Source of the DNA: Chitinophagaceae bacterium
GTDB lineage: Bacteria; Bacteroidota; Bacteroidia; Chitinophagales; Chitinophagaceae
Direction of reading: 5' to 3'
NCBI GenBank assembly: GCA_016786745.1
Contig: JAEUVS010000164.1
Location: 1 to 64,000 of the forward strand
Length of the DNA stretch: 64,000 bases
The position numbers and the translations under genes are program-made. This document shows, one piece after another, positions 56,691-63,319 of this stretch; within the stretch, counting starts at the first letter, position 1, and every line of letters starts with the position of its first letter. The notes beneath the pieces are model-generated. The model saw only the letters and a program-made list of their open reading frames with translations. It had not been told where the DNA came from and did not search any database.

Positions 56691-58328
56691 ATGCGAACAT
56701 TTTTAATCGTTGTGGGGCTGGTTTTTTCTGCAGTATCCTATGCTCAAAATGAACCGTTTACCAAGCGGGTGGTTGCCACTGGCTTTAATTCCGCGTGGGA
56801 GGTGGTATATGGCCCGAACGACTCCCTGTGGGTGACTGAAAACAGGAATTACACTATCCAGCGCGTAAATATTGCCAATGGTAATAAAACGCAGCTGATA
56901 GATATCAAAGCTACTGACGGCACTATTAATCTGCCTTCTACCGGTCAGCAGGCGCAGGGTGGATTAATGGGTATGGCGCTTCATCCAAATCTTTATTCAT
57001 CCGATCCCGCTGTAAGGGCGCTGAAGCCATGGGTGTATGTAGTGTATGTATACAGGAGAAACTCCTGCCCGGGTACACAAACATCATGTGTATTTACCAC
57101 TAAAATTGTCCGCTATACTTATTCCGGGAACTCACTCACAAGTCCGCTAATCATTTTAGACAATATTCCCGGTAGTAACGACCATAATTCAGGAAGATTG
57201 GTTTTAAGCCCCGTTATGGAATCGGGACAATACCGTTTATATTATACATTGGGCGACATGGGTTCAGGCCGTGATAAAAACCTGACGAGAACGCAAAATT
57301 CTCTTAACCTGAATTCACTGGAAGGGAAAGTGATTCGATTAAATTCAGAAGACGATGGCGATGCCGGCGCAGATGCATGGGTGCCCGATGATAATCCATT
57401 TTACAACAGTTCATCTATCACCGCGCGCGACTATGTTTATTCATATGGTCACCGAAATCCGCAGGGACTTGCCTGGGGCTACAATGGTTCGGGATATTCC
57501 CTGTATAGTTCTGAACAAATGGACAAAACGGACGATGAGGTAAATCTTATCCAGGCCGGGAGAAATTACGGATGGGATTCGGTTGCTGGTTACTGTGATG
57601 ACAACGTGAATGGTACGAGAATCGGTCAAACGCTAAGCGCAAATGAAAGTTCGTACTGCACTGCACATGCGGAACATACGGAACCGTTATATACTTTATA
57701 TACAGCAACTGCCGCCGAGGTAGCTACGATGCCTGTAAGTAACTCTCTGTGGCCCACGGCTGCGCTTTCGAGCATTGATCACTATGCCCTGGGAATTATC
57801 CCGGGTTGGAATTATTCTGTGCTGGTTTCTCCATTGAAAGAAAACCTGGTGTATCGTTTACAATTAAATGCAAACGGAACCGCTGTTGTTGGAGACACGA
57901 TTTCGTATTTCAGGGGAGATGGTAACAGGGTGAGAAGAATTCGTGTGGCTCCTGATGGAATGAGGTTTTATGTTGCGCGTGATGTTGGCGCTTCTGCCAA
58001 TGGCGGAGCAATTATGGAATACAGATATGATGGTGTGCTGTTGAAACGTGATACGCTTCCACGCTTACAGCGACAGAATATTTTTAAACAATTGACGCTG
58101 CATCCTAATCCTGCCGGCAATATTGTGACGATAGATTATCCGCGATCTTTTGCGAAGCCCGCTGTTGTTGAACTATATACTATAGATGGTGTCCGTGTAA
58201 TGGGGGAGCGAAGTTTCAATTCGCAGGTGGCGTTACACATTGGCCATCTTCGTACGGGAGTGTATCTTGTTAAGATTACTAACGGTGTTGGGCAGTTGCT
58301 CCAGGTAAGAAAACTCATCAAAAAATAG
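56691..58328 (+). CDS. PQQ-dependent-type sugar dehydrogenase with type IX sorting domain
   Basis: 545 residues. Signal peptide 1-19. The six-bladed glucose/sorbosone dehydrogenase fold is indicated by AWEVVYGPNDSLWVTE, GLMGMALHP, NDHNSGRL, GHRNPQGLAWG and DDEVNLIQAGRNYGWD. The C-terminal about 80 residues, from HPNPAGNIVTIDYP to LVKITNGVGQ, form a type A sorting domain for the type IX system. The enzyme is therefore likely exposed on the surface or secreted after processing by a PorU-type sortase. It oxidises a sugar and passes electrons to an external acceptor. Reading is supported by family motifs; substrate unknown. Confidence 0.86.
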   Translation: MRTFLIVVGLVFSAVSYAQNEPFTKRVVATGFNSAWEVVYGPNDSLWVTENRNYTIQRVNIANGNKTQLIDIKATDGTINLPSTGQQAQGGLMGMALHPNLYSSDPAVRALKPWVYVVYVYRRNSCPGTQTSCVFTTKIVRYTYSGNSLTSPLIILDNIPGSNDHNSGRLVLSPVMESGQYRLYYTLGDMGSGRDKNLTRTQNSLNLNSLEGKVIRLNSEDDGDAGADAWVPDDNPFYNSSSITARDYVYSYGHRNPQGLAWGYNGSGYSLYSSEQMDKTDDEVNLIQAGRNYGWDSVAGYCDDNVNGTRIGQTLSANESSYCTAHAEHTEPLYTLYTATAAEVATMPVSNSLWPTAALSSIDHYALGIIPGWNYSVLVSPLKENLVYRLQLNANGTAVVGDTISYFRGDGNRVRRIRVAPDGMRFYVARDVGASANGGAIMEYRYDGVLLKRDTLPRLQRQNIFKQLTLHPNPAGNIVTIDYPRSFAKPAVVELYTIDGVRVMGERSFNSQVALHIGHLRTGVYLVKITNGVGQLLQVRKLIKK

Positions 58329-58360
58329 CAGTTCCTGGGGTCATTTAAAAAACAAATCCA

Positions 58361-58391
58361 AAAAATAAAAAACCCCCGTTTTCCGGGGGTC
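58361..58391 (-). terminator. Terminator for the reverse-strand YceI gene
   Basis: Read on the reverse strand: ACCCCCGG-aaaa-CGGGGGTT followed by TTTTATTTTTT. On the forward strand the same hairpin lacks a T-tract. Confidence 0.8.
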
Positions 58392-58449
58392 AACAAAAAC
58401 CCATCTTAAAACAAAACTCATCCCTAAACAAAACCTTTCTAAAAAAAAT

Positions 58450-59010
58450 TTAAGCAGCCACTGCTTCCTGTACCGCCTGTTTCACCAGCTCAACATCTCC
58501 CCATATTTTAATTTCTTCTCCGAGCGCCACTCCACCTGTTTCCAAAACAGGATTGTATGATACGCCGAAATCATGGCGGTTAATCTTGCCTGAAAGAGAG
58601 AAGCCCGCACGCGAACCACCCCACGGATCTTTTGTTACTCCACCGAATTCAAGCTTAAGCTCAACTGGCTTTGTAGTTTCTTTAATAGTGAGATCACCGA
58701 CGAGAGTAAAATTCTCATCGTCTACTTTCTCGATACGCGACGACTTAAATGTGAGGTAGGGAAATTTTGCCACTTCAAAGAAGTCTGCATTCCGGAGGTG
58801 TTCGTCACGTTGTGAATTGTGGGTACTGATAGAATCCACTTCGATTTTCACATTTACATTGGCTGTAGTGAAATTGTCGCCCTCCGTTTCAGCGGTGATG
58901 TCTACTTTACCGAATGTACCTGAAACATTAGTGATCATGAGATGCCTGATTTTAAAGCCGATCTCGCTGTGTGTAGGGTCGATGACCCATTTGGTTTTTG
59001 ACGTGCTCAT
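58450..59010 (-). CDS. YceI-family protein
   Basis: 186 residues. It begins TKWVIDPTHSEIGFKIRHLMI and contains VEVDSISTHNSQRDEHLRN, VGDLTIKETTKPVELKLEFGG and ISY-like GVSYNPVLETGGVALGEEIK, all classical for YceI. It has no signal peptide. It is a paralogue of the gene at 42372. It lies downstream of a TetR gene on the same strand, with an 11-bp palindrome 41 bases before its start that is identical to one ahead of tetR. Regulation by that TetR protein is the obvious proposal. Confidence 0.92.
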   Translation of the reverse strand: MSTSKTKWVIDPTHSEIGFKIRHLMITNVSGTFGKVDITAETEGDNFTTANVNVKIEVDSISTHNSQRDEHLRNADFFEVAKFPYLTFKSSRIEKVDDENFTLVGDLTIKETTKPVELKLEFGGVTKDPWGGSRAGFSLSGKINRHDFGVSYNPVLETGGVALGEEIKIWGDVELVKQAVQEAVAA

Positions 59011-59050
59011 TTTTGATGTTTTAACTTTGAAGTAATATCATTATAAATAC

Positions 59051-59061
59051 TAACAGTGTTA
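59051..59061. promoter_or_regulatory. TetR-type operator upstream of the YceI gene
   Basis: TAACAGTGTTA, a perfect palindrome about a central G. It is identical to the site at 59695. It lies between the YceI start and the tetR stop, positioned between a possible TTTG -33 element and the -7 region on the reverse strand. Confidence 0.65.
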
Positions 59062-59080
59062 ACTAATAGGGCAAAAAAAT

Positions 59081-59683
59081 TTAGACTTTAATGCCGGAGA
59101 TAAATGCCTTGATAAAGTCCTGTATTACCAGCTGGTTCAGCTCCTGTTTCGCCTGGTTATGGTTCATCATATTTATGGATATTAACCCGTGCAGCATCGA
59201 CCAGAAGGTATGCAGCTTCAGCATGTCATCGGCTTCATGGTTGTTGCTCGCTGTAATAAGGCCTTTAATGGGTTCCAGGACAAGATCCGTGAAGGTGGCC
59301 AGTTCCGGGACCTTATTCACGGTATCGCACGACGGCAAGCCGAGACCGTACATCACCTGGTAAATCGCTTTATTATCGAAGGCGAACTCCCAATAGGAGA
59401 AGGCCATGGCTTCTATCTGCTTTTCCGGGTCGCTATAACGCTTTTTGGCTTTGGCCATCTCATCGCTGAGGAGGCCGAATCCCTGTTTGGTGAATTCAAG
59501 GAGTATGGCTTCTTTGTTTTCGAAGTGGTCGTAGATTACGGGTACGCTGTATTCTATCGCGTCGGCTATGCGGCGGATAGAGAGGGCCTGCCAGCCTTCT
59601 TCCTGGACGATCTTCCAGGCCGCCTGCAGTATAGAGGCTCTAACCTCTTCCTTTTGCCTTATTTTCCTTTCCGCTATACCCAT
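59081..59683 (-). CDS. TetR/AcrR-family transcriptional regulator
   Basis: 200 residues. The N-terminal HTH is clear: RASILQAAWKIVQEEGWQAL, then SIRRIADAIEYSVPVIYDHFENKEAIL, a textbook TetR domain. The C-terminal ligand domain contains FDNKAIYQVMYGL and LKLHTFWSMLHGLISINMM, similar to TetR_C_33-type regulators. An operator-like TAACAGTGTTA lies just ahead of its own start, overlapping the transcription start, and a second lies ahead of the YceI gene, so it probably represses both. Confidence 0.9.
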   Translation of the reverse strand: MGIAERKIRQKEEVRASILQAAWKIVQEEGWQALSIRRIADAIEYSVPVIYDHFENKEAILLEFTKQGFGLLSDEMAKAKKRYSDPEKQIEAMAFSYWEFAFDNKAIYQVMYGLGLPSCDTVNKVPELATFTDLVLEPIKGLITASNNHEADDMLKLHTFWSMLHGLISINMMNHNQAKQELNQLVIQDFIKAFISGIKV

Positions 59684-59694
59684 AGTATAAAATC

Positions 59695-59705
59695 TAACAG
59701 TGTTA
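59695..59705. promoter_or_regulatory. TetR-type operator upstream of tetR, with promoter
   Basis: TAACAGTGTTA (extended CTAACAGTGTTAG, 59694-59706). On the reverse strand a promoter TTTG-21 bases-TATATTTG ends just before it, so a bound dimer would sit on the transcription start, 12 bases before the tetR start codon. Confidence 0.7.
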
Positions 59706-59771
59706 GCAAATATAATATGATTTTAGACCGGTTTCCAAATAATTCCCGGACATTAACAAATCTTTGAAACT

Positions 59772-59798
59772 TTCACGCTTCACGCCTCACGCTTCACG
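59772..59798. repeat. GTGARGC-type repeat, copy 4
   Basis: TTCACGCTTCACGCCTCACGCTTCACG, one arm of the family in reverse orientation with no matching facing arm nearby. Confidence 0.7.
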
Positions 59799-59887
59799 AT
59801 TCCTATCGGCATAATAATTGAAATAGCACATATCCGAGAATTCGAGGTCCCTGAATATGAAACAATTATTACGCTACCCTTTCCTCA

Positions 59888-59918
59888 TTTGCATTTGTGT
59901 TAAAGTTTTATATCTTTA
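59888..59918 (+). promoter_or_regulatory. Possible promoter for the WecG-type gene
   Basis: TTTG (59888-59891), 19 bases, TATCTTTA (59911-59918), one base off the -7 consensus. It would give a leader of about 220 bases that contains the 30-bp tandem repeats. Confidence 0.35.
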
Positions 59919-60003
59919 CCTCCGCGTACGAGTTCGCATAGCTCTGCGCTCCTCTCGTTTAGATTCAATCCTAGTTTTAGAGAAAAGACCAACTTCTTCC
60001 ACC

Positions 60004-60107
60004 ATCCTTACGAAGGCTGTTCGTTATTCCCCAATCCTACCGAAGGCTGTTTGTTATCTCCCGATCCTACCGAAGGCTATCTGTAATTCCCTATTCCTAC
60101 CGAAGAA
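60004..60107. repeat. 30-bp tandem repeat, about 3.5 copies
   Basis: Units at 60004, 60034, 60064 and a partial at 60094. The consensus is ATCCTACCGAAGGCTGTTTG followed by TTATTCCCCN. There are no spacers, so it is not a CRISPR array. A reading frame passes through it (10-residue ILPKAVCYLP-type repeats) but has no other support. The gap 59707-60146 holds no convincing gene. Confidence 0.85.
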
Positions 60108-60146
60108 GCATTTAATCAGTTACCCGGTCATTAATCTAAACACCAT

Positions 60147-60905
60147 ATGCAAGCAGTTTCTCAGCCAAGAGTTGATATCCTAGGAACACCCATTGACAAT
60201 ATGACGATGCAGCAGACGCTGAACCTCATTGAAAATGCGATCGAGACGAAGAAGAGTGTGAGCCACACAGTGGTAAATGCAGGAAAGATAGTTCTCATGC
60301 ACCAGGATGCTCAGCTTAAACAAAGTGTTGTAACTGCTGACATTATTAACGCAGACGGTCAGGGTGTTGTTTGGGCCTCAAGAATTCTTGGCCAACCTAT
60401 TGTTGAAAGAGTAACAGGGATTGACCTGATGGACAATCTCGTGGCACTCGCGTACCGTAAGAAATACAAAATATTTTTCTTCGGAGCCAAAGATGTAGTG
60501 CTCAACAAAGTGATCGAGCATTACTCAAATAAATATTCTCCCGACATCGTTGCCGGATACCGCAACGGTTATTTCAAAAAATCAGACGAGCGTTCCATTG
60601 CACAGCAAATTGCCGACAGCGGCGCGCAGATGCTTTTCGTGGCCATCACCTCTCCGATAAAGGAAAATTTCCTTTACGAAAACCGCGATCTTCTGCAGCA
60701 CGTGAATTTCACTATGGGTGTTGGCGGTAGCTTCGATGTTATCGCTGGTCATGTTAAACGCGCTCCTCTCTGGATGCAGCATTCCGGCCTGGAGTGGGCT
60801 TACCGCGTGTACCAGGAGCCGAAACGTATGTTCAAACGTTACATGGTTGGTAACTGGAAGTTCATGACACTGGTGCTACGCTACAGGTTCAACCTCGCGA
60901 AGTGA
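60147..60905 (+). CDS. WecG/TagA/CpsF-family glycosyltransferase
   Basis: 252 residues, GT26 family. Motifs: VDILGTPIDNMTMQQTLNLI, HTVVNAGKIVLMHQD, ADIINADGQGVVWASRILG and VTGIDLMDNLV, followed by FFFGAKDVVLNKV and GVGGSFDVIAGHVKRAP, then LEWAYRVYQEPKRMFKRY. It transfers an N-acetylmannosamine- or N-acetylmannosaminuronate-like sugar to a lipid-linked intermediate in surface-glycan assembly. The usual C-terminal about 20 residues are present. It is isolated from other glycan genes here. Confidence 0.93.
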   Translation: MQAVSQPRVDILGTPIDNMTMQQTLNLIENAIETKKSVSHTVVNAGKIVLMHQDAQLKQSVVTADIINADGQGVVWASRILGQPIVERVTGIDLMDNLVALAYRKKYKIFFFGAKDVVLNKVIEHYSNKYSPDIVAGYRNGYFKKSDERSIAQQIADSGAQMLFVAITSPIKENFLYENRDLLQHVNFTMGVGGSFDVIAGHVKRAPLWMQHSGLEWAYRVYQEPKRMFKRYMVGNWKFMTLVLRYRFNLAK

Positions 60906-60909
60906 CGAA

Positions 60910-60972
60910 GTCATCCCGAGCCCATTCGGCTTACGCCTCAGGGTAAACTCCGCGAGGGATCGGCAGAGAAAC
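60910..60972. repeat. GTCATCCCGA-type dispersed repeat, copy 3
   Basis: GTCATCCCGAGCCCATTCGGCTTACGCCTCAGGGTAAACTCCGCGAGGGATCGGCAGAG region; the start and the GAGGGATCGGC end match copies 1 and 2, with a longer middle. Confidence 0.7.
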
Positions 60973-60981
60973 AATTTAATC

Positions 60982-61013
60982 ATCCGGATCTGCATGCAGG
61001 TCCGGATTTTTTG
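60982..61013 (+). terminator. Terminator after the WecG-type gene
   Basis: ATCCGGATCTGCATGCAGGTCCGGAT is a near-perfect palindrome, followed by TTTTTTG. Confidence 0.85.
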
Positions 61014-61084
61014 TGTCGTAAATCACCCGGTTAAAGTCACCATTACCCCCCGTTACTCTAATTCTTCATAGGTATGTTTGTGCT

Positions 61085-61507
61085 ATGGAAAAAGTAAATT
61101 TCATGGACACAAAAATATTTGTGAACCTGCCGGTGAAGGATCTCGAGAAGTCGGTAAATTTTTTCAGGAAACTCGGCTTTTACTTCAACCCTCAATTTAC
61201 TGATGAAAAAGGTACGTGCATGGTTATTGGTGAAGACATATTTGTAATGCTGCTGGTAGAAGAATATTTCAAAACATTTACGAAGAAACAGGTGTATGAT
61301 GCTACAAAAGGTACAGAGGTGATTCTGGCACTGTCTGCCGAAAGCAGGGAAAGGGTAGATGAGATTGTGCAGAAAGCGACTGATGCCGGAGGTACTACAC
61401 CAAACCATAAACAGGATTTGGGATTTATGTATGGCTGGGGTTTCGAGGATTTGGATGGACATATGTGGGAGGTAATTTATATGGATCCTTCAGAGATTGA
61501 GAATTAA
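61085..61507 (+). CDS. VOC-family (glyoxalase-like) protein
   Basis: 140 residues from 61085, or 134 from the ATG at 61103 (MDTKIFVNLP). A single VOC module: KIFVNLPVKDLEKSVNFFRKLGF and YGWGFEDLDGHMWEVIYMDP at the C-terminus. These are the predicted-lactoylglutathione-lyase type found widely in Bacteroidota. The metal residues are not complete by eye, so catalysis is uncertain. It is monocistronic, with a GATTGAC-rich repeat following. Confidence 0.85.
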   Translation: MEKVNFMDTKIFVNLPVKDLEKSVNFFRKLGFYFNPQFTDEKGTCMVIGEDIFVMLLVEEYFKTFTKKQVYDATKGTEVILALSAESRERVDEIVQKATDAGGTTPNHKQDLGFMYGWGFEDLDGHMWEVIYMDPSEIEN

Positions 61508-61508
61508 A

Positions 61509-61541
61509 ACGATTTCACGATTGACGATTGACGATTCACGA
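61509..61541. repeat. Variant of the GTGARGC repeat (GATTGAC units)
   Basis: ACGATTTCACGATTGACGATTGACGATTCACGA; direct ACGATTS units of about 7-9 bases, reminiscent of the other copies with CACGATT flanks. It covers the upstream TTG start option of the MnmD gene. Confidence 0.45.
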
Positions 61542-61551
61542 ACTTCGTTCC

Positions 61552-62214
61552 GTGCAAAACAAACTAATCGTCACCGCCGACGGCTCCCATACGGTCATCA
61601 ATAAAGATCTAAACGTTTCCTATCACTCCATGCATGGAGCGATCCAGGAATCGAAACACATATTTATCGATGCAGGTCTCAATTATAAACAAAAGAAAAA
61701 AATAAATATTCTCGAGGTCGGCTTCGGAACAGGACTAAATGCACTACTCACATTAATAGAATCAAAAAATGATCGTTCTGAGATTATATATGAGGCTATT
61801 GAACTACATCCTTTGGACGACCTATGCATATCTTCGCTCAATTATTTGTCCCTTTTGAATGCCGGGCAGCTGCGCGACAAATTTCTCAGCATGCATTTAT
61901 CTCCTGCGTCGGCAGCGACTAAAATCTCAGACCATTTTCATTTGAAAAAAATCTACGGCGACATCCGTTCTATTCAACTTTCTTCCAGTTACGATCTCAT
62001 CTACTTCGATCCCTTCGACCCTGTTGCACAACCGGAGTTATGGTCGGTTGATATCTTTAAAAAAATATATGATTCGACTAATGACGGTGGTGTTCTTGTA
62101 ACTTATTCGAGTAAAGGTGCTGTACGTCGCGCAATGGAAGCTGCGGGATTTAAAATCGAAAAATTACCTGGTCCCCGGGGAAAAAGAGAGATCGTGAGAG
62201 CAACGAAAAATTGA
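61552..62214 (+). CDS. mnmD: tRNA 5-(aminomethyl)-2-thiouridine methyltransferase MnmD
   Basis: 220 residues from the GTG at 61552 (VQNKLIVTADGSHTVINKDL); a longer form from the TTG at 61528 would begin inside a repeat and is less likely. The SAM-binding motif is ILEVGFGTGLNALLTLIES, and the catalytic region DLIYFDPFDPVAQPELWS fits MnmD. The FAD-dependent MnmC1 domain is absent, so it is the stand-alone methyltransferase. It makes mnm5(s2)U34 in the anticodon of certain tRNAs. Confidence 0.85.
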   Translation: MQNKLIVTADGSHTVINKDLNVSYHSMHGAIQESKHIFIDAGLNYKQKKKINILEVGFGTGLNALLTLIESKNDRSEIIYEAIELHPLDDLCISSLNYLSLLNAGQLRDKFLSMHLSPASAATKISDHFHLKKIYGDIRSIQLSSSYDLIYFDPFDPVAQPELWSVDIFKKIYDSTNDGGVLVTYSSKGAVRRAMEAAGFKIEKLPGPRGKREIVRATKN

Positions 62215-62369
62215 GCTGGTAAAACTTTCGTTATTTGGTTGTCAGTTTTTACATGGATTATTTTAGCTATTCAACTGATATCAAACAACATATACCTAAA
62301 ATTGCACTTTTAATTTGATTTATATCAAATATCAAACTTAATTATAATAATTAGCACGATTTTTAGGCA

Positions 62370-62669
62370 ATGCATTGGTACAAAACTAGTTGGATGCTGC
62401 TATTCCGGTGTAAGTTCAATGAGGGTGAACTTGCGTCCCTGAAAAATTATTTACCTGCGAAGGAGTATTGTTTGGTTGGTGGTCCCGGTGAGGATGAGTA
62501 CTATGGGGTGATGGGAGAGGGCTTGCACGACAAACTTATGGACATTTTATCGGGAGAAACTTTAGAAATGCTTGAGTATATAGATGATTCGGAAATCCGG
62601 GAGGTTTTAAAAAGTAATAGGCCTACCGAGAAAATAGGTAATCATCTTTTGTTAGAAAGTTATCAATAG
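62370..62669 (+). CDS. Hypothetical protein
   Basis: 99 residues, no recognised family. It is acidic, with no signal peptide or membrane segment. An aromatic start (MHWYKTSWMLLF), a Gly-rich turn in GGPGEDEYYGVMGEGL, and a helical middle (LHDKLMDILSGETLEML) are visible. It follows an AT-rich 155-base gap, and precedes the tRNA-Asp gene. Codon use is AT-leaning relative to neighbours. It could be a recent acquisition or a fast-evolving small protein; its reality as a gene is likely but not proven. Confidence 0.55.
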   Translation: MHWYKTSWMLLFRCKFNEGELASLKNYLPAKEYCLVGGPGEDEYYGVMGEGLHDKLMDILSGETLEMLEYIDDSEIREVLKSNRPTEKIGNHLLLESYQ

Positions 62670-62710
62670 AGTTTTACTGGAAAACTTCTTTGTCTAACGA
62701 TCAATAAATC

Positions 62711-62741
62711 TTGGGTTAAAGAAATCTCTCCCTTATCTTTG
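62711..62741 (+). promoter_or_regulatory. tRNA-Asp promoter
   Basis: TTG (62711-62713), 20 bases, TATCTTTG (62734-62741), a clean Bacteroidota promoter 36 bases before the tRNA. Confidence 0.75.
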
Positions 62742-62777
62742 CCGTCCATTTGCCGGGTATGTGAATGCCAGGCGGAA

Positions 62778-62851
62778 GGATCGGTAGTTCAGTTGGTTAG
62801 AATGCCGCCCTGTCACGGCGGAGGTCGCGGGTTCGAGTCCCGTCCGGTCCG
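62778..62851 (+). tRNA. tRNA-Asp (GTC)
   Basis: 74 nt; acceptor GGATCGG/CCGGTCC with discriminator G, anticodon arm CCGCC-CTGTCAC-GGCGG with anticodon GTC, T arm GCGGG-TTCGAGT-CCCGT. A strong hairpin follows within 20 bases. It is the last core gene before an AT-rich stretch. Confidence 0.95.
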
Positions 62852-62865
62852 CTTTCTTCAAGATA

Positions 62866-62890
62866 AAGACCCGCTCTGGTAGCGGGTCTT
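62866..62890 (+). terminator. Terminator after tRNA-Asp
   Basis: AAGACCCGCT-ctggt-AGCGGGTCTT, a perfect 10-bp stem, followed by GTCGTTTCC. The T-tract is weak, but its position fits a tRNA terminator. Confidence 0.7.
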
Positions 62891-63077
62891 GTCGTTTCCG
62901 GTCTATTTTTCGGTCTATCTACGACCATGTTTATGGCTAAGTCTTTAAAATGTATATTTAGTTCAAGGCTCTATTTCTACCATTTGGTAACTAAGAAAGT
63001 TTAAAGTCGACTAGATGACTTCAAATTGAAGCTCCAAGGAGTGAATAAAACATCATAAAGTGTTAATATTAATTAAA

Positions 63078-63096
63078 TATATTTGCGTATAACGCA
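63078..63096 (+). promoter_or_regulatory. Promoter -7 element and palindromic operator for the terminal XRE gene
   Basis: TATATTTG (63078-63085) overlaps TGCGT-ATA-ACGCA (63084-63096), a perfect 5-bp inverted repeat on a 3-nt spacer. The start codon is 7 bases later. The layout suits autorepression by the XRE protein. Confidence 0.5.
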
Positions 63097-63103
63097 GATT
63101 TTT

Positions 63104-63319
63104 ATGCCTAAAAATGAGATAAATCGGATAAGAGTTGTTTTAGCAGAAAAAGGTATAACTAATAAGTGGTTAGCAGAAAAACTTAATAAAAACCAAACAA
63201 CAATATCCAGATGGTGCAACAATGACATGCAGCCATCGATAGAGACTCTTCTGGAAATTGCAAATGTACTTACTGTCGACATAAAGGATTTACTGTGGTC
63301 CTCAAAATCTGAAAAATGA
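63104..63319 (+). CDS. Small XRE-family HTH regulator
   Basis: 71 residues from the ATG at 63104 (MPKNEINRIRVVLAEKGI); a TTG at 63083 would run through the operator. It is nearly all HTH_3 domain: KWLAEKLNKNQTTISRWCNN, DMQPSIETLLEIANVL, DIKDLLWSS. It shares the WLAEKL...WC.N.MQP.IETL pattern with the protein at 42004. The stop overlaps the next start (ATGA), so it is coupled to the downstream ORF and likely controls it. Confidence 0.82.
   Translation: MPKNEINRIRVVLAEKGITNKWLAEKLNKNQTTISRWCNNDMQPSIETLLEIANVLTVDIKDLLWSSKSEK

Noticed and set aside
60004-60107. CRISPR array
   Set aside because: The units are directly adjacent without unique spacers, and there are no cas genes.
59857-60183. A 108-codon frame through the tandem repeats with ILPKAVCYLP units
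   Set aside because: It overlaps the glycosyltransferase start in another frame, its N-terminus is unlike a protein domain, and its repeats follow from the DNA repeat. It is kept only as a question in the findings.
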